From positions 641,869-705,868 of the forward strand of contig NZ_JARKMR010000003.1 in assembly GCF_029350975.1 (NCBI RefSeq): a stretch of DNA of 64,000 nucleotides, read 5' to 3'. The position numbers were made by a program, and so were the translations under genes. Each line of letters begins with the position of its first letter. Position 1 is the first letter of the stretch. Positions 37,701-45,523 of the stretch are shown here, in pieces. This stretch comes from Maribacter zhoushanensis. Lineage in GTDB: Bacteria > Bacteroidota > Bacteroidia > Flavobacteriales > Flavobacteriaceae. Below the pieces are notes generated by a model that worked only from the letters and a program-made list of their open reading frames with translations, did not search any database and was not told where the DNA came from.

Positions 37701-38680
37701 TTTGTGCCATCTAATAAACCTGTTTGGTCCCAACTTTTAAAATTTGCATCGCCTGTATTTTTTTCATTGGCATTAAATGTTACATAAGCAGAGTACTTAA
37801 TATCCTCTTCTTGGGCAAAAGCCTTCATTTTTGGCCACCAGTCTGCCTTTAGCATCTCAGATTTACTAATACCGTTTTGTATGTTGATTGCTTTTCCATT
37901 CTCATCATACATTGAACTTGGAAAATCATCAAGAAATAATGTTCCAATATTTGCAATAGGATAAGGAATACCTTCTAGACCTAATAAACTAGCGGAAAAT
38001 AGAAGGCCTCTCATTTCTTTTTTAAGAATTTGAGATGAGTTGTATAGAATCACTTTTCCATTACCTATTCTATTTTCTATTAAAACAGGATAATCTTCGT
38101 TGTTATAGGCGGCTACTAAAACATTTACGCTACTTGAAAAATTTGCGCCGTTAAAACCCAAATGCACCGTTTCATTGTCAAAACCACGACCTTGCATACC
38201 TGGAAAAAGAGCTTTGTTGAAGAACAGACCAGATGCCTCTTTATTTGTGCTCCAATCGGCATCGGGTGTCATTCCAAAAAAATAGGACATGCGTTCGTCT
38301 TTATTAGCTTTGGTAACCAATAGCGTACCCCCTTTAGAAACAAATTTTAAAAGGCTGTCTACGGCTATGGTGCTTAAGCCTGCAGTTTCATGTACCGTTA
38401 CAACCCTTGTTGTAGATGAGATATTGAGCTTCTCGTTAAATTGATTTACCCATAAAGTTTTGTGCGCTATTTTAGAATAATCAAAAGCCTTTGCTAGATT
38501 CTCGGTTTCAATAATAGCGCTATAATTGGTAGGCTCTATTAAAAACTGAACAAGAGGTTCTTCTGTGCTCTTTTCAGGAATATTAAATTTGTTGTTAGAC
38601 TTATAAAGTTCTTGCTGACAACCGGTCATAAGACTTAAGGCTATTAGTAGCGATAGATAACCTAATTTTTTTACTGTCAT
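34754..38680 (-). CDS. Large lipoprotein joining a DUF2194-like deacetylase-fold domain, helical repeats and an outer-membrane beta-barrel
   Basis: A 1308-residue protein with lipobox TGC (Cys21). Residues about 40-245 form a glutamine-amidotransferase/ThuA-like domain (VVTVHETAG, GGTLLVTKAN). A polysaccharide-deacetylase-like part follows: TLFLDDF (Asp251-Asp252), GHELGF (His344), YVAPDN (about 390) and a late WSH (His472), matching the NodB metal/catalytic layout in DUF2194-type proteins. Residues about 600-1000 are alpha-helical repeats resembling TPRs. Residues about 1040-1308 are amphipathic strands ending LGIQYNFK, an outer-membrane barrel. In Pel and Pga exopolysaccharide systems deacetylase and TPR-barrel porin are separate proteins (PelA/PelB, PgaB/PgaA); here they lie on one chain. 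No synthase genes are adjacent. Function as a polysaccharide modification and export factor is inferred. Confidence 0.72.
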   Translation of the reverse strand: MTVKKLGYLSLLIALSLMTGCQQELYKSNNKFNIPEKSTEEPLVQFLIEPTNYSAIIETENLAKAFDYSKIAHKTLWVNQFNEKLNISSTTRVVTVHETAGLSTIAVDSLLKFVSKGGTLLVTKANKDERMSYFFGMTPDADWSTNKEASGLFFNKALFPGMQGRGFDNETVHLGFNGANFSSSVNVLVAAYNNEDYPVLIENRIGNGKVILYNSSQILKKEMRGLLFSASLLGLEGIPYPIANIGTLFLDDFPSSMYDENGKAINIQNGISKSEMLKADWWPKMKAFAQEEDIKYSAYVTFNANEKNTGDANFKSWDQTGLLDGTNENGTNKWITNEFTNRGHELGFRGYNDLPLSKKLWKDTDLILDNAKASREKWEDNVSKTLPSSYVAPDNQIDSLGLISLKKGFPSLSFLHTSFLGDVYEGGNREFDPDPLNNRFFDYPRLSSGYSISEKEQWAIESTYLYTGIWSHVLNTKDILEIGSTTNAIGELKKHIVDYKKRHPYMKFLTAKQSTEAAMDWRYQSIRHLSYEGQYEVSSSLNSDEKKESYWLMYVEERNNVKVHEALSFDQAEFSSVPLLNGFLYSIQTKSPNISVPDIRPEINTLIGTTSSLITNTKSDYKSYNQSKQTMVPLKQKIDRLIVEEKTEEATNLMEKLFKDNKFINTQQIVSYAEGMEAQGKTDELWSQLNSLYLKNPSSSYADFSRDISTVSNYPSPTIKKMWMERQMEWGQNDVTILKEYYENFNTEDNTEIVEQVLEVLQTIEPTTENKLNYYKFLVNSNNEDLIKKLDDIEPCSIFNRDLATSISQVYADKLNFERAEQWQKCGNISPEIVKEWKEKTRTIESKKFTDFEYYIRYLLINDQDKAVEELRDIETCRPDLIRLSKNIAFLFADYTQYQKALDWSTCTNTVPVAKLLDWNLEFANGRYLTKVYANHIDNNPRDYNTMNHMVKLLLKGDVNGAGEIAMKIPPSKIDPDFKIAFNNEVKATSEEKQSLYISKFKTLMDDAIVKKSEIESRKEKGHSIGLTSSAIADEFNPTLFNNAFHFGFYNKELDFHQFSIVQGTAYSVLKDTIVPNDIGRDLLGVEYLYKKESNQKNPFYVGARVELDNFNKVFFHFTSGIDFMGDNSKSSLGIKAHPVTTGPGYDLNIYDIQVKAAQEFEYSSNLNHEFYVKADYYTDSQYYAIGGTRVEYNVLNLDKFKLGPLIEGAYGVGSEDRRNGFPYWLTKDRLFAGGGLQFQLGNEDSAFNLKSDFSLFAEQDEDSFQRYEGELSYRIKNFTTINLNYSYYTIDQFFSNAVQLGIQYNFK

Positions 38681-38883
38681 GGCTTAGTATCTTGAAATTC
38701 AAAAGAGAGACCATTGGTTAAAATTAAGTTGATCTCTAATTTGAACTAACTAAGTACCTTAATTAAAGAACTATCATAAAATTTATTGGTTAAGTATTCA
38801 AATTCATCCATGAATGAATCATTTGTGGGCTTAATACTGTATTTTATTAGGGTTGGTGTAAAAAGAAGAACTCGATTAAATGC

Positions 38884-38918
38884 AAAAAAGACCTGCTAAA
38901 AGCAAGTCTTTTTTTTTG
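38884..38918. terminator. Hairpin terminator
   Basis: AAAGAC.TGC / GCA.GTCTTT stem with T-runs on both strands. It sits 19 bp past the stop of the LTXXQ-like gene (minus). Confidence 0.75.
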
Positions 38919-38936
38919 TTCATTGTAACGTAATAA

Positions 38937-39392
38937 TTACTTTCTGGAAGAACGTTTTTCTTTTTTGTCGCCACGATTTTTTCCTTTACCACGCATCTTT
39001 TTTCTGCTATCCATCTTTACCCACTTCTCATATTGATCTGTATTAAGAATAGACTTCATTTCTGCTTTACGTGCAATTTGATGGTCTAATCGCTCATTTT
39101 GCATCGCATATTTTTCATCTGCGGTCAAAACCTTTTTACCATCTTCCTTATTGGCTTTTCTCTCTGCCATCTTTTCTTTTCTTGCAGTAGCGTCTTCTGT
39201 AAGAATGGTTTTTATTTTCGCTTGTTGAGATTCGTTTAAATCTAATACCAAAGTCATTTTCTTAGTTTGCAAAGTAGCAATTTGTTCAGGAGTTAAATCC
39301 TTCATATTACCTCTTTCACCTTTCATGCTATGATTCTGTGCCGTTGCCGATATTCCTGCCATAATTAAAATGGCCATTATTAATTTTTTCAT
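38937..39392 (-). CDS. LTXXQ/Spy-like exported protein
   Basis: A 151-residue exported protein from the preferred start ATG at 39392 (MKKLIMAILIMAGISATAQ, a clear signal peptide). The longer frame from 39425 adds 11 residues before the signal. After the signal come two LTXXQ-like segments (DLTPEQIATLQTKKMTLVLDLNESQQAKIKTIL and VLTADEKYAMQNERLDHQIA), a Lys/Met-rich helical body and a very basic C-terminal tail (KKMRGKGKNRGDKKEKRSSRK, about 130-151). The family includes Spy/CpxP-type periplasmic chaperones and many DUF4890-like Bacteroidota proteins. Its role here is unknown. Confidence 0.8.
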   Translation of the reverse strand: MKKLIMAILIMAGISATAQNHSMKGERGNMKDLTPEQIATLQTKKMTLVLDLNESQQAKIKTILTEDATARKEKMAERKANKEDGKKVLTADEKYAMQNERLDHQIARKAEMKSILNTDQYEKWVKMDSRKKMRGKGKNRGDKKEKRSSRK

Positions 39393-39498
39393 GTTTACTG
39401 TTTTATGTATTTGTTTCTTTGACATGAATTTTTCTATTTGGTTTAATGCTGAACCTCATTTTAGTAAAAGTTTAACGGCTTGATAAAGTGTATTATAC

Positions 39499-39532
39499 AA
39501 AAAAAGCGCGGCTGTAGGTAGCCGCGCTTTTA
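39499..39532. terminator. Hairpin terminator for the 59-residue gene
   Basis: AAAAAAAGCGCGGCT-GTAGGT-AGCCGCGCTTTT, a GC-rich perfect stem with T-runs on both strands, 24 bp downstream of the stop of the small minus-strand gene. Confidence 0.85.
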
Positions 39533-39555
39533 AGTAGGTAAATGTTCTTGATATT

Positions 39556-39735
39556 TTAATTCGCTGGTGCTCTTCCCTCCATTGTTTTGTAAGGGTTGAT
39601 AACGATGTCAGCTTCTTGATCGTACGTGTTAGTTACAATTTCTTCTTGTACATTATCATTTGTATTTTGATGATAAACAACAGATGCACAAATGAAACAA
39701 GCTAGGTAAATAAGACTTTTAACTTTATTGGTCAT
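39556..39735 (-). CDS. 59-residue putative exported peptide
   Basis: Read directly from sequence: ATG at 39735, TAA at 39556-39558. It begins MTNKVKSLIYLACFICASVVY, a basic plus hydrophobic signal or anchor, and continues with a polar acidic part (NTNDNVQEEIVTNTYDQEA) and ends KTMEGRAPAN. It is flanked by two hairpin terminators (39499-39532 and 39786-39818), so it is a single-gene unit. I recognise no family. The clean signal-like N-terminus and insulation favour a real gene. Confidence 0.6.
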   Translation of the reverse strand: MTNKVKSLIYLACFICASVVYHQNTNDNVQEEIVTNTYDQEADIVINPYKTMEGRAPAN

Positions 39736-39785
39736 GATTTGGGGGTTTTAAATTCATTGCTAATCTAAAAAAGAATAACGTACGA

Positions 39786-39818
39786 AAAAGCCCATTGTTG
39801 TGTAATGGGCTTTTTTTG
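39786..39818. terminator. Hairpin terminator for the metalloprotease gene
   Basis: AAAAGCCCATT / AATGGGCTTTTTTT stem with T-runs on both strands, about 98 bp past the stop of the minus-strand zinc metalloprotease gene. Confidence 0.8.
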
Positions 39819-39915
39819 ATGTCTAGAATATTTAAAATGTGGTCAATACAATTCATTCATCGATGATATTGGTTGTTCATCGATATGGGTTCAGAATTGG
39901 TATTTCATCGACCTT

Positions 39916-42405
39916 TTATTTAGGGTCTAAAATGACGTTAATACGCTCAGAAACATCGTCGTAATGATATTTTGTCATCGTATCAGAGGTTCTATTACGT
40001 GCATTTCTAATATCTCGTTTTAAAATGTTCAGTTCAGCTCTTGCAATCGTTCTAATGTCAGATTGGCTAGTGTTGACAACTGTTGATTTTCTGTAGCCAC
40101 CAAAATTAGAACCTTTAGCTTGATTTTCTGCTGTCAGTAAATATTCTAAACGGTCAATATGTGCTTTTTGTAAGTTTCTTCTGTAAGTATCAACAGACTT
40201 TCCGTTTTTAACTTCAGACCAAATACCTTTTCTCAATTCACTCATCATTTGTGCAAGAGAATAAGCTTCAGACTTATCTATAGTTTCGTTTTCTATTAAT
40301 CGTGCCATTTTACCTAAGCTTAGTACATTGTTTAATGTACGTACTTGCATAGAGCGCATTTGTTCTAAAAAACCAGAGTATTCAGTTCGTTCTAAAATAT
40401 CTTGGTCAAGCATCCACATTGGGGTATTGAATAGTTGCTCTTGAAGAAACGCCATTGCTCTTTGTTGTTTCTCTTTTGGTACAGCTGTATAAACGGCACC
40501 TTCTTGGTCGTATGTCTTATGGTTTTCATAGACTCCGCCAATGTTATTAGAAACATGTCCCATGTATCTATTGAATTGAGAGAATATTTGCCCGTATAGT
40601 TTGTCAAGGTCTTCATATGTTTTACCATCTTCTGCTGTCCACTCAATTAATTTTGGAACAATCCTTTTAAGATTGGCAATACCATAGGCACTAGCTTTCA
40701 TGGCATCATCACCTAAATCTTCAGTTTGTGAGCTTGGATCAACGATATCACCTACCTGTTGGTGACCAAAACGATATAGCGGATCACCTGCATGTGCTAA
40801 GATCCATTTATCCAATGTAGATTTTTCTTCTTCTGCAGTAGTGTCTAAAATAGGCTTGTATCCCCATTTAATAGCATATTTATCATAAACACCGATATCT
40901 GGCATTAAAGCGACACCTTCATCGCCTGGCTGAGCAATGTAATTAAAACGCGCATAATCCATAATAGATGGTGCAGTGCCAAATTTTTTGGTAAACGTCT
41001 TAGAACGTAGGGAATCTACAGGATATGCAACACTACTACCCATGTTGTGAGGTAAACCTAAGGTGTGCCCAACTTCATGAGACGATACAAAACGAATTAA
41101 GCGACCCATTACATCATCATCAAAAGAAACGCCCCTGGCAGCAGGATTAATGGCTGCTGTTTGTACAAAGTACCAGTTTCTCAATAAGGTCATTACATTA
41201 TGGTACCAGTTAATATCAGATTCTAATATTTCACCACTACGGGGGTCGCTAACATGAGGTCCGTTTGCATTTGGTATTGGTGATGCTAGGTAACGTACAA
41301 CGGAATAACGAATATCTTCAGGAGACCATTCTGGATCTTCCTCCGCTGTTGGCGGCTCTTTGGCAATAATTGCATTTTTAAAACCTGCAGCTTCAAAAGC
41401 AACTTGCCAATCTTCTATACCTTGTTTAATGAATGGTATCCATTTTTTAGGAGTAGCTCTGTCAACATAATAGATAATTTGCTTTTTAGGTTCTACAAGC
41501 TCACCTTTCTTATATTTTTCAAGATCTTCATCTTTTACTTCTAAACGCCATCTGTCAAGAAATTTAACGGTCTTACTTTCTTGGGCTTCTAAACCATAAT
41601 CTACCTGACCTCTAGAGAACCAGCCTACGCGCTCGTCAAAATATCTGCGTTTCATTTGTTCTTCAGGTAGTAATACCATTGAGTTATTTATCTCAACTGA
41701 AATAGAACCAAGGGTTTGGTTGCTAGGTGCAGCACTTGCTAAATAGGTCTTTACATGACGTACTTCAACATTTAACGGGTAGCTTTTAATAGATTCAATA
41801 TAGCCTCTGCCTTCGTCTAAACGAGATACCTTATATCTTTTTCTAAACCTTTCTGGCATACCAAGAGCTTTGGTATCTTTTGTGAAAATATCGTTTACTT
41901 CTATTACGGTAGTGGGGTTAAGAGAATCTTTTTGAACGGCTTTAATGTCGAAGGAATATAAGACCGGTTCAAAGTTTGAGTTTACTACGGCCTCATGTAC
42001 AGGTAAAGAATCAGCAGCAACAACATCATGCGATACTACTCTAAGCAGTACCTTCTTATCTTTTTTTTCCCATCGTAAAACCTGAGTATTTATTTTTCCG
42101 CCACCAAAACCAATGCCCAATGCAGTTTTAGAAATACGGCTTACCATTAGCATTTCTTTATTGAAAAGCGAATCTGGAATTTCAAAAAAGTGTTTTTGGT
42201 CTACTACGTGGGTAGTAAAGAGTCCGGCATCACTAACGGCATCTTTAGTAATCACCTTATTGTAAGGTTGAATTTTATCTTTAGAAGGTTTTTTAGCTTC
42301 TTGTTCAGTATTTTTCTTCTTCTTTTTAAAGATTTGTGCATCGGCATTTTGATAGCCAAACACACATAATAATAGCAATAATTTTAAAAGTAATTTTCTT
42401 TTCAT
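39916..42405 (-). CDS. Large exported zinc-dependent metalloprotease (DUF5117/DUF5118 type)
   Basis: An exported protein of 829 residues from the preferred start ATG at 42405 (MKRKLLLKLLLLLCVFGYQNADAQ, a clear signal peptide). The longer reading from 42456 adds 17 residues. The zinc site is HEVGHTLGLPHNMGSS (HExxHxxGxxH of the metzincin class), preceded by YLASPIPNANGPHVSDPRSGEILESDINWYH, and followed by SIMDYARFNY as the Met-turn. It fits the Bacteroidota zinc-dependent metalloprotease family with DUF5117/5118 and a C-terminal DUF4953-like domain. Substrate unknown. Flanked by terminators, so transcribed alone. Confidence 0.92.
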   Translation of the reverse strand: MKRKLLLKLLLLLCVFGYQNADAQIFKKKKKNTEQEAKKPSKDKIQPYNKVITKDAVSDAGLFTTHVVDQKHFFEIPDSLFNKEMLMVSRISKTALGIGFGGGKINTQVLRWEKKDKKVLLRVVSHDVVAADSLPVHEAVVNSNFEPVLYSFDIKAVQKDSLNPTTVIEVNDIFTKDTKALGMPERFRKRYKVSRLDEGRGYIESIKSYPLNVEVRHVKTYLASAAPSNQTLGSISVEINNSMVLLPEEQMKRRYFDERVGWFSRGQVDYGLEAQESKTVKFLDRWRLEVKDEDLEKYKKGELVEPKKQIIYYVDRATPKKWIPFIKQGIEDWQVAFEAAGFKNAIIAKEPPTAEEDPEWSPEDIRYSVVRYLASPIPNANGPHVSDPRSGEILESDINWYHNVMTLLRNWYFVQTAAINPAARGVSFDDDVMGRLIRFVSSHEVGHTLGLPHNMGSSVAYPVDSLRSKTFTKKFGTAPSIMDYARFNYIAQPGDEGVALMPDIGVYDKYAIKWGYKPILDTTAEEEKSTLDKWILAHAGDPLYRFGHQQVGDIVDPSSQTEDLGDDAMKASAYGIANLKRIVPKLIEWTAEDGKTYEDLDKLYGQIFSQFNRYMGHVSNNIGGVYENHKTYDQEGAVYTAVPKEKQQRAMAFLQEQLFNTPMWMLDQDILERTEYSGFLEQMRSMQVRTLNNVLSLGKMARLIENETIDKSEAYSLAQMMSELRKGIWSEVKNGKSVDTYRRNLQKAHIDRLEYLLTAENQAKGSNFGGYRKSTVVNTSQSDIRTIARAELNILKRDIRNARNRTSDTMTKYHYDDVSERINVILDPK

Positions 42406-42551
42406 TTGTGAGTTAGTTAGGTAATGTTTCAAAGATTGAAATAATATCTGGAACAAATAGTTAATAATTTCTTAAGCCTATTTGTAACAATGCAGAAAGA
42501 AAGGCGTCTATTAAGTAGGAATACATATTTTTTCATTTCTGAATTAGTCGA

Positions 42552-42583
42552 TAATAAAGCCTTTGCAATTGCAAGGGCTTTAT
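42552..42583. terminator. Terminator of the SLC13 permease gene
   Basis: AATAAAGCCTTTGCAATTGCAAGGGCTTTATT, a near-perfect 32-nt palindrome just beyond the stop of the minus-strand permease gene, with AT-rich flanks. Confidence 0.75.
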
Positions 42584-42597
42584 TTTTTAGAAGAATA

Positions 42598-44028
42598 TTA
42601 AAATAATAACGGTAGCACAAATTGAAATAATCCAATTAGCAGGAGCACGGCAATTAGGTTTAAAATAACACCTGCACGTGCCATTTCATGAACTTTAATA
42701 TAACCGCTGGCAAAGACTATTGCATTTGGTGGTGTAGCCATAGGTAACATAAAAGCACAGCTGCTGGCAATAGTGATCGGTATCAATAAATAGGTAATGG
42801 GTAAACCTAGACCTATGGCAATACCTGCCACTACAGGAGCAAGAACGGCGACTAAGGCCACGTTGCTCATTAGCTCTGTCATAAACAACATTAGTAGGAT
42901 CAATAATGATGCTGTAAGTAAAATACTTAAATCACTCTGTCCAATAACTTCGGCTACCAAATCTACAATACCAGAAACGGACATGCCTTTTGCTAATGAG
43001 AGTCCGCCACCAAATAGTATAAGAATTCCCCAAGCTAGCTTTTGGGTATCTTTCCATTCTAAAATGAAATCACCTTTTTTAAGATTGTATGGAAGGGTAA
43101 ATAACGCTATGGCTGCAAACATGCTTATAAGCGTGTCAGATAAACCTAAGCTTGGGAATATAGAATTGATCAATGTTCTAAAGACCCAAAGGAAAATGGT
43201 AACTCCGAATATGATGAGCACCATTTTTTCTTTCCCGGAAGTAGGACCTAATTTATCTAGCTCTTCATGAATAATAGTTTTTGATGCTTTAAATTTTAAA
43301 CCCTGAGTTGGGAAAAATACTTTTACCAGAACAAAGTAACAAATAGAAATCATGATAAGGGAAAACGGAAGCCCGATTATCATCCATTTTAGAAATGATA
43401 TTTCAATATTATATTCATTTTCCAATAATCCTATCAATACAGAATTTGGTGGTGTACCAATTACAGTTGCAATACCACCGGCATTGGCGGCAAAGGCAAT
43501 GCCCAGCATAACACTTAAGGCAAAATTACGGTCTCGTTTTGTAAATCCGTCTTCATCTACAATAAGCAAATTGATAACAGACATGGCAATTGGCAGCATT
43601 ACTACTGTACTTGCCGTATTGCTGATCCACATACTTAAAACTGCTGTAGCAATCATAAAACCCAATACTACTTTATTTGCCGTAGTACCCGTAAGTCTAA
43701 TAATGTTCAAGGCAATGCGTTTATGAAGATTGACTTTCTCCAAAGCTAATGCCATTACAAAACCACCAAAGAATAGAAAAACTATGGGGCTACCATAATT
43801 AGCGCCAACATCGCCAATAGGCATAACTTTCAAAATAGGAAAAAGAAGTAGTGGTAGTAGTGCGGTTACAGAAATGGAAACCGCTTCTGTAACCCACCAG
43901 ATAACCATCCAAAGTGCAACAGCTATTACGGCATCTGCATTTTCAGAAATTAACACATGGGATAAAGAAATAAGAATTAAAAATATGATAGGACCTGTAA
44001 ACAAGCCTATTTTGCTACTTAAATTCAT
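42598..44028 (-). CDS. SLC13/DASS family anion permease
   Basis: Inner-membrane symporter of 476 residues with about 11-12 hydrophobic segments. Family motifs are visible: WWVTEAVSISVTALLPL at the first repeat, SNTASTVVMLPIA (about 135-147, the SNT substrate/Na+ site) and the second-half repeat with TELMSNVALVAVLAPVV and ITIASSCAFMLPMATPPNAIVFASG (the second SNV/PPNA site). Members carry Na+-coupled dicarboxylates, citrate or sulfate; the substrate is not decidable here. Downstream is its terminator; upstream lies the pentapeptide-like gene. Confidence 0.93.
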   Translation of the reverse strand: MNLSSKIGLFTGPIIFLILISLSHVLISENADAVIAVALWMVIWWVTEAVSISVTALLPLLLFPILKVMPIGDVGANYGSPIVFLFFGGFVMALALEKVNLHKRIALNIIRLTGTTANKVVLGFMIATAVLSMWISNTASTVVMLPIAMSVINLLIVDEDGFTKRDRNFALSVMLGIAFAANAGGIATVIGTPPNSVLIGLLENEYNIEISFLKWMIIGLPFSLIMISICYFVLVKVFFPTQGLKFKASKTIIHEELDKLGPTSGKEKMVLIIFGVTIFLWVFRTLINSIFPSLGLSDTLISMFAAIALFTLPYNLKKGDFILEWKDTQKLAWGILILFGGGLSLAKGMSVSGIVDLVAEVIGQSDLSILLTASLLILLMLFMTELMSNVALVAVLAPVVAGIAIGLGLPITYLLIPITIASSCAFMLPMATPPNAIVFASGYIKVHEMARAGVILNLIAVLLLIGLFQFVLPLLF

Positions 44029-44069
44029 GCTGGTTGGTTTTGCCAGCTTCTAAGCTACTATTTTTTTAG

Positions 44070-45476
44070 TTATATTCTGAATTTCCTAAATGATACTATA
44101 GTTTGAAATAAACCATAGCCAATAGCTATTTTTCCAATTAAAAATGGAATATAAAAAAGACCGTTAGATAACCCTTTTTCAAAAGGAGATTGATAAGTAG
44201 GAATCAAATATTTAAAAAAACCTGTAACAAAATAATTGATTGATTGGTAATTGATTTCAAATTCTTTATTTGAATTTTCGAATGTAAAATATATAATATA
44301 AAATAATAAAGCTGTTATGAGAGTAAACTTAATAGACTTAATCCAATTCGTGCCGTGATTTGAAGAGATTGAGTTTAACCAAAGAATAAATTTATCTGAC
44401 CAATCTTTTTTGCTTAATGCAGCCCTGTGCGCCTCAAGTTCGTAGACTTTAAATTTATTATAATCAATACGATTATCCGATTTTTGTAATTCTTGCTTAA
44501 TTGTCCTCAGAGTTTCTTTACTACATAATTTCAAATCTATTATCTCAATATTGTCGAAAAATGCTACTTTTTCAAATAAAATTTGATTCAGGGTTATTTT
44601 GTTAAGTATACAATTAGCAAATGAAACATTTCTTTCAAAACTTACATTTTTAAAAGTTAAATCATTGAATTCAGAGTAATCAAAAAATAAATTTTTTCTA
44701 AAAGTACAACCAGAAAAATCACCAACCGTTTTGGATAAATTTGAGCATTTATTAAAAATGACAATGTCTTTAAATGTGCTTCCGTTGAATAACAAAGTCT
44801 TGCCAAAATCAACATTATTGAAAAAGGCTTTATTAAACTCAGAATTGTTGCTAAGAAAAGATCTTTCACCTCTGAAATTAGCATTATCAAAAATAGATAC
44901 GTCACCAAAATTAGAATCTGATAAGTCGCAATTATTAAGCTCTGCATTTTTAAAGCTAATTTCAGATTTGCTTATAGGTGTTGATTTTAATGATTTATCT
45001 CCAATAGAGTTTTCTGTAAATTCAAACACTCCATCTTTATGTACTAAATTTTCAAAACTTACATGTTCAAGTATTGTATTATTTTCTATATGGAAAGAAC
45101 CACTTAAATGCTTTTTATTTAGTTTGTATCTTGAAATTAAATCTAGTCTTTTGAGATTGCAAAATTTAATTTCGAAACATCTGTCAATTATCTCTGTATC
45201 AATAAAGTAAAGGCTATAAAGTGTGCATTTTTCAAAAATTGTTCTACAGTTTAACGAACAGTCAATGAATTTAATTTTGAGATTTGGTTTATTAATACCA
45301 TATACAAGAAATTCTAATCCGCTAAAAATACAGTTTTTGAAAGTTATTGTGTTTACAGTCGGTGATATTGAATCTCCATCGATTAAAGTATCGGAGACAT
45401 CAAACTCCTTATTTTCTATATTTTTAGTATTACTACCTCTTCCCTTCAAGATTTGATTTAATTGAATTAAATCCAT
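44070..45476 (-). CDS. Pentapeptide-repeat-like membrane protein
   Basis: A 468-residue protein. Residues about 40-320 show loosely repeated five-residue steps with central Phe/Leu (SDSNFGDVSIFDNANFRGER, FNNVDFGKTLLFNGSTFKD), the pattern of a right-handed quadrilateral beta-helix. Residues about 365-468 contain three hydrophobic segments (FTLITALLFYIIYF, YFVTGFFKYLIPTY, LFYIPFLIGKIAIGYGLFQTI) and end SFRKFRI. This repeat-plus-membrane-hairpin layout recurs in Bacteroidota and recalls channel-associated pentapeptide proteins. It has many Asn/Ile/Lys residues and AT-rich codons relative to the neighbouring lysS, which might reflect transfer; function unknown. Confidence 0.78.
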   Translation of the reverse strand: MDLIQLNQILKGRGSNTKNIENKEFDVSDTLIDGDSISPTVNTITFKNCIFSGLEFLVYGINKPNLKIKFIDCSLNCRTIFEKCTLYSLYFIDTEIIDRCFEIKFCNLKRLDLISRYKLNKKHLSGSFHIENNTILEHVSFENLVHKDGVFEFTENSIGDKSLKSTPISKSEISFKNAELNNCDLSDSNFGDVSIFDNANFRGERSFLSNNSEFNKAFFNNVDFGKTLLFNGSTFKDIVIFNKCSNLSKTVGDFSGCTFRKNLFFDYSEFNDLTFKNVSFERNVSFANCILNKITLNQILFEKVAFFDNIEIIDLKLCSKETLRTIKQELQKSDNRIDYNKFKVYELEAHRAALSKKDWSDKFILWLNSISSNHGTNWIKSIKFTLITALLFYIIYFTFENSNKEFEINYQSINYFVTGFFKYLIPTYQSPFEKGLSNGLFYIPFLIGKIAIGYGLFQTIVSFRKFRI

Positions 45477-45523
45477 AACAATTAAAATTAAAGGGGGAAG
45501 TTTATTTTTACACTAAATAATTA

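Noticed and set aside
42429-42635. 68-residue minus-strand frame between the metalloprotease and SLC13 permease genes
   Set aside because: It spans the permease 3' end and its terminator hairpin, so it is unlikely to be translated.
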